Below are positions 40,494 through 49,600 of a stretch of 64,000 nt of DNA, piece after piece (position 1 is the first letter of the stretch; every line of letters starts with the position of its first letter). The translations under genes were made by a program, and so were the position numbers. Under the pieces are notes generated by a model. It had not been told where the DNA came from and did no database searches. It saw only the letters and a program-made list of their open reading frames with translations. This stretch comes from Lonsdalea populi (lineage in GTDB: Bacteria > Pseudomonadota > Gammaproteobacteria > Enterobacterales > Enterobacteriaceae), in assembly GCF_015999465.1 (NCBI RefSeq), contig NZ_CP065534.1:1798001-1862000 (forward strand), read 5' to 3'.

Positions 40494-41486
40494 TCATGCC
40501 ACCTCCTGAATGGTCGCCAGATCGAGGAGTAATCCCACCTGAGCGCCCTCATCGTAAACCAGTTCCATCGAGCGGTTGAGCGTATCCACCTGCAATTCGA
40601 ATTCCTGTACCCTCACCCGATAGCGGATCACATTGCCAAGCAGGCTATGGCCGACGATAATCGCCGCTACGCCCTGCTGCGGGTGGGTCAACGTGATTGA
40701 CTCAGGGCGAATAGCCACCTGTTGCGTAAATGTCTGCCCGGTCAGCCGGGAAGCCTGTTCCGCGCTCAACAGATTGTAGTTGCCAATGAAGCCGGCCGCG
40801 AATGCATTAACCGGCTGAGTATACAATCGCGCCGCGTTACCATTTTGCACGATTTCGCCTTTATTCATCAGGACGATGCGATCGGACAGCGTTAAGGCTT
40901 CTTCCTGATCGTGCGTTACGAACAGCGCGGTGAGCCTCAGCTCACGCTGGATAGTGCGGATCTGCTCTCGCAGATGGCGGCGAATACGCGCATCCAGCGC
41001 GGAAAGCGGTTCGTCTAGCAACAGCAGCCGGGGGCGCGTCACCAGGGATCGCGCCAGCGCCACTCGCTGACACTGGCCACCGGAAAGCTGGTGCGGATAA
41101 CGCCGGGCGAACGTCTCGAGTTCCACCAGCGCCAGAACGTCTGCCACTCGGCGATGCACCTCGCCGCTCGACAATTTTTGCATCTTCAACCCGAAAGCGA
41201 CGTTGCCCTCCACCGTCATATTGGGAAACAGCGCGTAACTCTGAAAGATCATGCCAATTCCCCGCTTCTGGGGCGAGAGCGGCACGATATTCTGGCCCTG
41301 GAGCAGGATTTGCCCGCTGTCGACCGGCGTCAGACCGGCAATACAACGCAACAACGTAGATTTGCCGCAGCCGCTCGGGCCCAGCAGCGTAACAAATTCC
41401 CCCTCTTCCGCCATGAAGTCGATCTGGTTGAAAACTGAGGTCGACCCGAAACTTTTATTCAGTTGCGTCACTTGCAGATAAGCCAT
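40494..41486 (-). CDS. ABC transporter ATP-binding protein (PhnT-like)
   Basis: A 330-residue ATPase and the last gene of a five-gene import operon. It has Walker A GPSGCGKSTLL, signature LSGGQCQRVALARSL, Walker B LLLLDEPLSALD and the switch His in VTHDQEEAL. The C-terminal extension (about 240-330) is a TOBE-like regulatory domain, typical of the Fe3+/spermidine/2-aminoethylphosphonate (PhnT/PotA/FbpC) group. It starts two bases after the upstream permease gene. The phosphonate assignment rests on the whole cluster, in particular the PhnR-like regulator. Confidence 0.88.
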   Translation of the reverse strand: MAYLQVTQLNKSFGSTSVFNQIDFMAEEGEFVTLLGPSGCGKSTLLRCIAGLTPVDSGQILLQGQNIVPLSPQKRGIGMIFQSYALFPNMTVEGNVAFGLKMQKLSSGEVHRRVADVLALVELETFARRYPHQLSGGQCQRVALARSLVTRPRLLLLDEPLSALDARIRRHLREQIRTIQRELRLTALFVTHDQEEALTLSDRIVLMNKGEIVQNGNAARLYTQPVNAFAAGFIGNYNLLSAEQASRLTGQTFTQQVAIRPESITLTHPQQGVAAIIVGHSLLGNVIRYRVRVQEFELQVDTLNRSMELVYDEGAQVGLLLDLATIQEVA

Positions 41487-41488
41487 GT

Positions 41489-42274
41489 TTATCCCTTGTT
41501 TTTATTCAGCAAATTCGCCAGCCACGTCACCACCAGCACAACGAAGAAGTAGGAGATCACCAGCGCGCTGGTGAAGTGTCCGCTACCGTTACGCATGTTG
41601 AACAGGTAGACCTGCAGGGTTTCGTAGCGGCTCCCTACCAGAAGATTGGCGAACACGAACTCGCCGATCAGAAAGGAGAAAGACAGCAGGACAGCGATAA
41701 ATGCGCCTTTACGCAGATTGGGCAGCACCACCCTCCATGCCGCCTGCCAGGTACTCGCCCCCAACAGGTGGGCGGCATCGATCAGCTCGCGCAGGTTAAT
41801 CGCCTGTAGATTGTTAGTGATGGCCCGATAGATAAACGGCAGCGCGATGGTGAAATAGCAGCCGATGAGGATCCATGGCGTGCCGGTCAGCATCAGCGGC
41901 GCCGAAGAGTACAACTGCAGCAGCCCCACGGAGGAAACGATGGGCGGGACGGCAAAAGGCAACAAAATCAGGACGTTCATCACCGCATCCAAACGAGGAA
42001 ACTGATAGGCGATGACGAACATCGCCGGCAGAATCAACGCCAGCGACAGCAGCAGCGAAGCGCCGCAGATCAACAATGAATGCCACAGCGCCGTCAGAAA
42101 ACGCGGGTCCATCCATAAACTTTTCATCCACTTCAGCGTAAAACCCTCCGGCAATACGGTGGAGCCCCACTGGGTGGCGAAGGCATAAACCAGCGTTGCC
42201 GCCAGCGGCAGCACCAGAACGAACAGCAGCGTTCCCACCACGAAACGGTGGTAGACGCGTTCAGAGAGAGACAT
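41489..42274 (-). CDS. ABC transporter permease (PhnV-like)
   Basis: A 261-residue inner membrane protein with six predicted helices and the EAA-loop ATPase-contact motif in ELIDAAHLLGASTWQAAWRVVLP. It is of the PotC/FbpB/PhnV type and pairs with the 280-residue permease encoded just upstream. The distance is 19 bp to the upstream permease and 2 bp to the ATPase gene, which indicates one transcript. Confidence 0.87.
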   Translation of the reverse strand: MSLSERVYHRFVVGTLLFVLVLPLAATLVYAFATQWGSTVLPEGFTLKWMKSLWMDPRFLTALWHSLLICGASLLLSLALILPAMFVIAYQFPRLDAVMNVLILLPFAVPPIVSSVGLLQLYSSAPLMLTGTPWILIGCYFTIALPFIYRAITNNLQAINLRELIDAAHLLGASTWQAAWRVVLPNLRKGAFIAVLLSFSFLIGEFVFANLLVGSRYETLQVYLFNMRNGSGHFTSALVISYFFVVLVVTWLANLLNKNKG

Positions 42275-42293
42275 GACCGTTCTCCACGATGCG

Positions 42294-43136
42294 TTAACGT
42301 TTTACATTCAGATAGCTGTGACGAATCAGCCATTGATGAAGCACCGTAATCAGCGTCATCAACACCACCAGCAGCATGGACAGCGCACTCCCGAGGTTAG
42401 GATCCAGCGAGATATCACCCGCGACCAGCGCCGCGATACGGACAGGCACGATGTTGAAGTTGCCGTTGGTCAGCGCATACACGGTGGCATATGCGCCCAG
42501 CGCATTCGCGAGCAGGATCACGAAGGTGCCTGCCAGCGCCGGCATCAAGATGGGCAGTCCGATATATCGCCAGTAGCGATAACGCCCGGCGCCGAGCAGC
42601 GCCGCAGACTCCCGCCACTCCGCCTTCAGACCGTCGAAGGCGGGGTACAGCAGAAGAACGCCAAGCGGGATCTGAAAATAGGTATAGAGAACGATGAGGC
42701 CGGAGCGGGAATAGAGGTTGAACGTCTCCATAAACCCCAGCTGTTTCAACAATAGCGTCAGACAGCCGTTCAGCCCCAGCAGAATCACGAAAGCAAACGC
42801 CAGCGGCACGCCGGCGAAATTGCTGGTCATGTTGGTGAATGCCATTACGCAGCGATGCAGGCGACCATGCCGGAGCTGACTGAGGGAGTAACTGCCGATG
42901 AGTGCGACCAACAAACCATAGAGGCTGGAGTACAGCGAAATATCCAGAGAAAACCGTATCGCCTGGAGATAAAACGGAGACGTCAGAATATCCCGGTAGT
43001 TATCCCAGCCCCATCTGGCGTTGATGTCACTGTAGAAACTGTTGACGGCGATCCATCCCAGCGGCACCAGTTGAAAAGCAATAAAGCACGCGGCGAATGG
43101 TAGCAGGCAAAACATCGCCAACCCTTTTTTCTTCAT
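42294..43136 (-). CDS. ABC transporter permease (PhnU-like)
   Basis: A 280-residue permease with six predicted helices and an EAA loop seen in RESAALLGAGRYRYWRYIGLP. It starts by overlapping the stop of the hydrolase gene (ATGA), so hydrolase and transporter are translationally coupled. With the second permease it would form the membrane channel of the importer. Confidence 0.87.
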   Translation of the reverse strand: MKKKGLAMFCLLPFAACFIAFQLVPLGWIAVNSFYSDINARWGWDNYRDILTSPFYLQAIRFSLDISLYSSLYGLLVALIGSYSLSQLRHGRLHRCVMAFTNMTSNFAGVPLAFAFVILLGLNGCLTLLLKQLGFMETFNLYSRSGLIVLYTYFQIPLGVLLLYPAFDGLKAEWRESAALLGAGRYRYWRYIGLPILMPALAGTFVILLANALGAYATVYALTNGNFNIVPVRIAALVAGDISLDPNLGSALSMLLVVLMTLITVLHQWLIRHSYLNVKR

Positions 43137-43951
43137 CGTCTCGCTCCCGCTACGTCAGCAAGCAGCGCGGAACAGCGAGGTTTATCGTGCGGCACCCCCA
43201 GAACCTCGCAGATCGTTCCACATAGTTCCGTCTGGCGCAGCGACGCGTCAACCAAGGAAAACGCATCGCCGAACACAAACAGCGGGACCTCCCTTTCCTC
43301 CGGCAGCACACCGCCGTGGCTGCGGTCGTCATTCATACCGTGGTCCGCGGTGATCACAACCTGATAGCCTGCCGACAACCAGTCCGCCAACCTCAGCGAA
43401 AGATAGCCGTCGGCCTTCCGGGCCTTATTCCGATACTGCGGGGACGACAGGCCGTACCGATGGCCCGCATCATCAATGTTCATTGGATGCACCAGCAGGA
43501 AGTCCGGACGATGGGTCCGCCGCAAGCTCTCGGCGTCAATCAACAAATGGGAGTCTGGGTAGTCGTCCTCGTAATAAAAATGACCGTACTGGATGGGTAG
43601 ATGCTTATCCGCCGTATGGCGGTCACGCGGCGGGTCAAACGGCGTCCGGTTATACAGCTCGCTCACCCAGTGATAAGCCGCCGCTGCGGTTATCAGCCCG
43701 GCGTCACGGGCATAATGGAAAATGCTCCGCTCATTCGACAATCGTTGAACGTCGTTATGCACGATGCCGCTTTCCACGGGCGTCACGCCGGTCAGGATGC
43801 ACTCATACAGCGGCCGGGAGAGAGAAGGCAGTTCGCTGGTCAGCGGATAGAGCCGCCCCCGTCCCGCATCGCACTGCGCTTGCAGATATCCCATCGCATC
43901 GCGCGCCACCTGATAATTCAGCCCGTCCAGCACGACCAGAATACATTTCAT
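43133..43951 (-). CDS. Alkaline-phosphatase-superfamily hydrolase linked to the ABC importer
   Basis: A 272-residue metal-dependent hydrolase. Metal-site motifs of the alkaline phosphatase/nucleotide pyrophosphatase superfamily are present: Asp9 in VVLDGLN, a nucleophile candidate in LPSLSRP (Ser43 or Ser45), MNIDDAGHRYG, ITADHGMNDD and SHGG. There is no signal peptide, so it acts in the cytoplasm on the imported compound. Relatives cleave phosphate mono/diesters or phosphonoacetate; this one is shorter than typical phosphonoacetate hydrolases (about 400 residues). The substrate is unknown. Its position between the binding protein and permease genes suggests that it processes the transported molecule. 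Confidence 0.82.
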   Translation of the reverse strand: MKCILVVLDGLNYQVARDAMGYLQAQCDAGRGRLYPLTSELPSLSRPLYECILTGVTPVESGIVHNDVQRLSNERSIFHYARDAGLITAAAAYHWVSELYNRTPFDPPRDRHTADKHLPIQYGHFYYEDDYPDSHLLIDAESLRRTHRPDFLLVHPMNIDDAGHRYGLSSPQYRNKARKADGYLSLRLADWLSAGYQVVITADHGMNDDRSHGGVLPEEREVPLFVFGDAFSLVDASLRQTELCGTICEVLGVPHDKPRCSALLADVAGARR

Positions 43952-43972
43952 ACCTGCTCCCTCCCCGGCAGA

Positions 43973-45034
43973 TTACTGCTGCATGTTGATCATGACGGAT
44001 TCCTGCCACTGACGCGGCAGCAGACGCGCGCTTTTCTCCCAGGCAGCCGGGTCGGCAATGGGACGGGCTGACTGATACTGTTCAGCCGGCAGCAGCTTGT
44101 CTTTCACATCATCCGGCAGCGACAGATGCTCTGCGCGAATCGGGCGGGCATAGCCGCGCGCCAGATTGATCTGACCGGCATCCGAGAAGATGTATTCGCG
44201 CGCCAGTTTGGCGGCGTTAGGATGCTGGGCATACTTGTTGATAATCGTGGTATAGCCGGACGTCACCGAGCCGTCTGACGGGATCAGCACGACAAAGCGG
44301 TTTTTATCAATTTGGTCGCGGTAGTTGAGGCCGTTGAAGTCCCATACCACCCCGACCTGCACTTCGCCTTTTTCGATATTGGCGATGACCGGGTTGGTCA
44401 GACCAAGCCGACCAGCCTTGGCTAAGTCGGCGAACAGATCCAGCCCCGGTTTAAGGTTGCGCTCATCTCCGCCCATCGCATAGGCAGCCGCCAGTATGCC
44501 GTTGGTGGCCTGAGCCGCCGAACTGACGTCCCCAATAGTGACGGTGTAACTGCCTTTTTTCAGGTCGGCCCAGCTGTGGGGCACATCTTTGACCAGCTGC
44601 TTATTGACGATGAAGGCGATGGTGCCGGTATACGCCAGCGCCCAGTGTCCGTCTTTATCTTTGGCCCAGTCGGGAATTTGCGACCAGGTGGTGGGTTTGT
44701 AGGGCTGGGTGACGCCCTTTTGCATCGCGACGGGGCCAAACGAAGCGCCCACATCGCCGATATCCGCGCTGGCATTCTGTTTTTCTGCGGCGAACTTGGC
44801 GATCTCCTGAGCGGAGCTCATGTCCGTGTCCGTGTGGCGCAAGTTATAGTGTGAGTTCAGGTCTTTCCAGGTGTCTTTCCAGTTCGCCCAGCTGTCCGGC
44901 ATCCCCACGCTGTTCACCTGTCCTTCCGCCCGCGCCGCCTGCTCCAGCTCGGCGACGTAGCCTTCGGCCGCGTGAGCGGGAGAAAGCGACAGCACGAAGG
45001 CTGTCGTTAATACGGTTGCAACCCTGTTTTTCAT
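43973..45034 (-). CDS. Periplasmic substrate-binding protein of the ABC importer
   Basis: A 353-residue exported protein of the Fe3+/thiamine/2-aminoethylphosphonate binding-protein group. The signal peptide MKNRVATVLTTAFVLSLSPAHA gives the start at ATG 45034, which has CAGGAG upstream; longer in-frame starts place residues before the signal. Family segments include WALAYTGTIAFIVNKQ and WDFNGLNYRDQI. It is first in the operon, followed by hydrolase, two permeases and ATPase. It should deliver an organophosphorus ligand, an inference from the PhnR-like regulator and the hydrolase. Confidence 0.88.
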   Translation of the reverse strand: MKNRVATVLTTAFVLSLSPAHAAEGYVAELEQAARAEGQVNSVGMPDSWANWKDTWKDLNSHYNLRHTDTDMSSAQEIAKFAAEKQNASADIGDVGASFGPVAMQKGVTQPYKPTTWSQIPDWAKDKDGHWALAYTGTIAFIVNKQLVKDVPHSWADLKKGSYTVTIGDVSSAAQATNGILAAAYAMGGDERNLKPGLDLFADLAKAGRLGLTNPVIANIEKGEVQVGVVWDFNGLNYRDQIDKNRFVVLIPSDGSVTSGYTTIINKYAQHPNAAKLAREYIFSDAGQINLARGYARPIRAEHLSLPDDVKDKLLPAEQYQSARPIADPAAWEKSARLLPRQWQESVMINMQQ

Positions 45035-45301
45035 CTTGAATGCTCCTGGTGATAAGAATGAACACTGGTCTAGTCCAGCAAAATCCACGCCAATCTACTC
45101 CCCAAAGATGAAATTTATATGTCAGTCGCCCCTATTGACTGCGGGATGAACGGTGTAGAAATTAACGCGCTATACTCCTGGCTGCCCATGACGGTCCGGG
45201 CAAGACCTTTTGACGACTGCGTGGCAATATACCGTTCTGATCAAAAACGGCGGTGTACCCATGCTGGTGCAAGTCGTGCTCCAGAATAGGCTGACGAACT
45301 C

Positions 45302-46012
45302 ATGCAACAATCTTCGACCACCGTGGCGCTGATCTGCCAGACGCTGCTGTCGCAAATTGATAAAGGAACATGGCGGAGCGAGGCGCGTCTGCCCTCGGAA
45401 AGAACGTTGTGCGAACAGTTCTCCACGACCCGGATTACCCTGCGTGAGGCGCTGCTGCAATTGGAGTCTCAAGGAGTGATTTACCGGGAGCCGCGTCGAG
45501 GATGGTTTATCTCTCCGCCGCGGATCGTCTATAACCCCTTGCAGCGCAGCCATTTTCACGCCATGGTCGAACAGCAGGGACGCCGCGCCGCTACAGAGGT
45601 GCTGGACGCTTGCGAGATCGCCGCCAGCGACGTGATAGGCCAGCAGTTGACGCTGCCCGTGGGCGCGATGGTTTACCAAATCCGCCGCCTGCGACGCGTT
45701 GACGAACGCGCGGTGCTGTACGTGGAGCACTACCTGAATCCCGCTTTCTTTCCGGGCATTTTTCCGTCCGATCTCACGCAATCTCTCACCGATATCTACG
45801 AGACGCGCTATGGCATCCGCTATGGCCGGGTTCGATTCACCATGCTGCCGACGCCGGCTCCGCCTCTCGCCGCCTCGGCGCTCAACGTGGCGGCAGGCAG
45901 CCCGGCGCTATTTATCACCCGTATCAACCGGGATCAGTCAGACCGAATCATCGATTGCGACCACGAATACTGGCGCTACGACGCCATTCACATTGACGTC
46001 GAAGCGATTTAA
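45302..46012 (+). CDS. GntR-family UTRA-domain regulator (PhnR-like)
   Basis: A 236-residue regulator. The N-terminal GntR winged helix is seen in LPSERTLCEQFSTTRITLREAL (about residues 29-50), and the C-terminal UTRA effector-binding domain runs about 85-230, ending with CDHEYWRYDAIHIDVE. It resembles Salmonella PhnR, the regulator of 2-aminoethylphosphonate uptake. It is divergent from the importer operon, with 267 bp between, the usual arrangement of a local repressor or activator. The ligand is presumably the transported compound or a breakdown product. Confidence 0.85.
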   Translation: MQQSSTTVALICQTLLSQIDKGTWRSEARLPSERTLCEQFSTTRITLREALLQLESQGVIYREPRRGWFISPPRIVYNPLQRSHFHAMVEQQGRRAATEVLDACEIAASDVIGQQLTLPVGAMVYQIRRLRRVDERAVLYVEHYLNPAFFPGIFPSDLTQSLTDIYETRYGIRYGRVRFTMLPTPAPPLAASALNVAAGSPALFITRINRDQSDRIIDCDHEYWRYDAIHIDVEAI

Positions 46013-46043
46013 CGGCGCTGAATACAAGCGTTCAGGATCAGGT

Positions 46044-46075
46044 TGACGTCATCACCGGTTCCAGTGACGACATCA
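46044..46075. terminator. Long imperfect hairpin between phnR-like gene and dspF
   Basis: TGACGTCATCACCGG (46044-46058) and CCAGTGACGACATCA (46061-46075) can pair at 12 of 15 positions with a 2-nt loop. It lies between two convergent transcription units and probably stops readthrough, although no T-run follows on either side. Confidence 0.4.
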
Positions 46076-46142
46076 GGCTAACGGCCAAGCCTGCTATGAT
46101 GAACGCTGCGCCGCTCCACTAAGCCAGTACGATCCGCATACG

Positions 46143-46571
46143 TTACGCCGCCTGCATTTGCCCCAGCAGAGAGATAATAAAGTCCCGACTCTCCTTCACC
46201 TGTTGCATAAATCCGGAAAGCACTGCGTTAAAACGATGTTCATCCAACCCGCTGAGTGAATACTGAAAGCACAACCGCAGCTGGTTGAACTCATCCAACG
46301 CCAGCCAGCAACCGCGCATTGCCGCCATTTCGAAATTAAGTTGCAGCATCAGACGAAAGATCGCCACTTCGTCTACCCCATCCGCGCCATCAAGCGAGGC
46401 TATCCGGCAGTGAAGTAATAGCTGTTCGCTGTGTGCCGGGACGTCAATCACCGCCGCTTCTTCGCCGTGCTCGTCATTAAGCACGCAAATCCCATTATCC
46501 AGCCTCAATGAGGTTTGTGTGGCCTGTCCAAACGCCTGCAGTAAACGGGCGACCTGTTGTTGGGAATGCAT
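46143..46571 (-). CDS. dspF: Type III secretion chaperone DspF (DspB)
   Basis: A 142-residue small acidic protein with the features of a class I type III chaperone. It has an alpha/beta fold pattern, a helix at the N-terminus, a hydrophobic strand region GICVLNDEHGEEAAVIDVP and a C-terminal helix. It lies 32 bp downstream of dspE on the same strand, exactly as dspB/F follows dspA/E in Erwinia, where DspF binds the N-terminus of DspE and is needed for its stability and secretion. It is transcribed from the HrpL-dependent promoter upstream of dspE. Confidence 0.92.
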   Translation of the reverse strand: MHSQQQVARLLQAFGQATQTSLRLDNGICVLNDEHGEEAAVIDVPAHSEQLLLHCRIASLDGADGVDEVAIFRLMLQLNFEMAAMRGCWLALDEFNQLRLCFQYSLSGLDEHRFNAVLSGFMQQVKESRDFIISLLGQMQAA

Positions 46572-46603
46572 TGTGGGGCTCCTTCTGCATGTGCCATCGT
46601 GTA

Positions 46604-49600
46604 TTAGTGTTTCGCCAGCGTAATGCCTTCCTGATGCAGGCTGTTCAGCGCCTGAGCCAGGGTTGGATTAGCCCGCGCGATCTCGCCTGCCAGACTAAAG
46701 TGCCTTGGCGTATTCTGATTCTGTCCATAGGAGAAATGAATTTCTCCCAGCGACTTGCTCATACTGACGTCCACGCTGCTGGACGCACCGATGATAGGCG
46801 TGGGGAACGTGAAGCCCTCTTTTTTCTTTACCGTTTCGGTAAAGCTGATCGAGCCGATACGCAGGTTGTTGCTGTCTTTGAACAGGTCGACGATGTTTTT
46901 TTTACTCAGGCTATTGTTCTGAATCCCCTTCTCCACCAGCGCTTTCATTGCGTCTTTGGGTTCCAAATTCACGCTGGCGGAAACGTTAGGCCGCGCCTGT
47001 AGATGGGTAATCACGGCTTTTAACGTCGGGTCGTCGTTCATGAAAGCGTGGATACGTTCGGCGTTGGTGGGCGGCAGGTTATCGCTCACCAGCTTGCGCA
47101 ACGCGTGCAGCACGCCGTTGCTGTCCAACTTCGATAAGTTGGCGTAGCTGGCGCTGTGGCTAACGCTGGAGAGCGTGACCGCCTGCTGCCTGGCCGCTGA
47201 CTGCTGCCGAACGGCTTTGTCGAGCGACTGAATCGCGCTGTATTGCCCATCGCTCTGCGGCGTTTTGGCGTCAAAGTGTCGATTCATGATGGCCAGTTGC
47301 TCGTCGATGTCGTCCAGCTTTTTTACGCCGCCGAGCAGTTGTTGGGTTTCCACATCGCCAAAATCTTTCTCAAGCGAAGCCGTCAGTTCCTCAATGTCGC
47401 TCTTCTGTAGCGGCTCCGCCACTTTGATCTTCAGAGCGATACTGTGGCTGGTTTTGGTGTCGACAGACAGTGTGGCCGAGACGCCAGTGCCGAATCCTGC
47501 CGGCAGCGTACCTTTGCCCGGTTGCGTTGTCGCCATACCCGCCCAGAGCGCGGCGTTCGCGCCTGCGGAAGCCTGGTTAAAGAACCGCACCCGGTTATTG
47601 CTGGTTGTGTTTTTCTCATTCAGATCGCCTCGGATCGTGCTGTGTTCGTGACTGGCGGACAGCACGTTGACGCCCCCGCTGACGCCCAGCGAAGCCCGGG
47701 TAGTGGTGGAGAAGGTTTTGTTGTCGTTATCCGTCATGTTGACCGCAGCGCGGCCGTCGAGAGTGAATGCGCCGTCCACATCGAACTTCACGGAAAGCCC
47801 CTGCTTAACCTGGTGTTCTGTCCCTTTCTTTACCAGTTCCAGCGGATTGATTTCCCCTCGCGTCAACTCATCAATAAATGACGGCAGCTCTTTTTCGCTC
47901 AACGTGAAGCTGAGGCCGTTCTGTCGGGTCGAGCCAATCGTGGCGGAACCGCTGACGCCCATCCTCAGGTCGAACGTCAGCGTATGGTCGCCATCCAGTA
48001 TGAGATTTTCTTTCGTGGCCTTGGGTTCATGACCGACGATCGCTCCAGCTTTGGCGCTCAGGCCGCCGGTGCGGCCAAAGCTCACATCAATGCCGTTATC
48101 CCCCCGGCTGAAACTCAAACTGTAGCCGCGCTCGCCCGTCACTCCGCCGCTGGCGATCAGCGGCGACGGAATATGGTTGATGGTTACCTTGGCCAGTTGA
48201 GTCGGCATCACATAGACCGAGCTCACCCCCGCGTTGTAATTCCGGTTGAAGCTGATACTTTCCCCGGCATTCAGCGACAGCACGGTGTCTTTCATTTTTT
48301 GGGCCAACTGCCCCTGATCGTCCGCCTGCAACGAGGTGCGCGACGTGACGCTGACGGCATGCCGTTCGTCCTTGAAGGCGCGGGTAAAGGTTTTCACCGC
48401 GTCGTAGTCCGCCTCCAGCGATGAGAAGCTGGTAAATCCCATGTCCGTGGCGCGCTTCACTTCGTTATGGCCGTATTGATGATCCCGCAGCAGCGCCAGC
48501 GCGTCCTGCATCGGCTGTAGCTCCGCCCTCGTCGGCGAGGCGCCGGAGAATCCCGCCAGCTTATCCACGATGCCATGCAGATCGCCGATAGTCAGCGTGT
48601 CCAGCGTCAGCCGCGATTTCGTCAGCGCCATCGCATCATGCACGTCGCGGTGCGCTCCCTGAAGCACCTTGTCGCTCTGGTAGCTCATATCCACCCTCTT
48701 CATGATGAACTGCTTTAACAACGCGGTCGCCTTGCTATCCGTCGATGAAGGATGCGCCAGCGTCGCCGTCATCAACGCCTCGCTGAGGTTTTTCCCGGAA
48801 CGGTGCGAATTCATGCCTTGAATAGCGGATTTCAGCGCAGATGGGGTGAACTGATGGTTAATTTCGCCTTGGGCGTTGATCAGGCCCTGATGTTTGCCCA
48901 GCAACCGCGCCGCGTTGCCAGAACTGCGTTCCAAATCCTGATGGAACAGATGCAGCGCCTCCATCATGGGCTTGCCGGCGTCGCCCAGATCCAACTGGCT
49001 CAACTTGGTCTTCAGGTCGACGCTGTTTATCTGCGGACTCCGCTGATGTTGCGTATTCAGTACCTCCAGCCGCTTGAAGACCGAGGAATGAGCGGAATAG
49101 AGCGGATGCAGCCCCGCCCGGCCTTTAAAGTGGTGCTGAATGCCATCGCCCACGCTCTTGCCCAGCTCAGCCGGCAGCTTGATGACATTCGCGCGCATAC
49201 GATCGACAAAACTGCTGTTGGTCTTTTTGTTTTCCTGCGCCATTTGCCCCAGAACTTGCGTATCCAGTTTCGCCGTCAATCCGGTTCCCGGGATAGCGAT
49301 GGCTTTTACGTTGCCGCTCAATCGCTCGTAAACCGTTTCCGCCGCGCGCGGCTGAGTCGAGGTAATTGCCGTGTTCGGCTGATGCTCCTTCCATCCGCCT
49401 TGGGTTAGACGTTGCTGACGGTCATTCTGATGTACCAGCAGGTCATGTTCCAGCGTTGTATCCAGCCGTTCAATCTTACCCCCCCCTGGCGTTTCCACCG
49501 GTTGCCATCGCGCGCCGGCAGCGCCGGCGTGGTCGCCCTGCCAGGACTCGCGCGGCAAGGTAAATAAAGCGCCCTCTTTGTTGAGCGCGAACAGGTTGCT

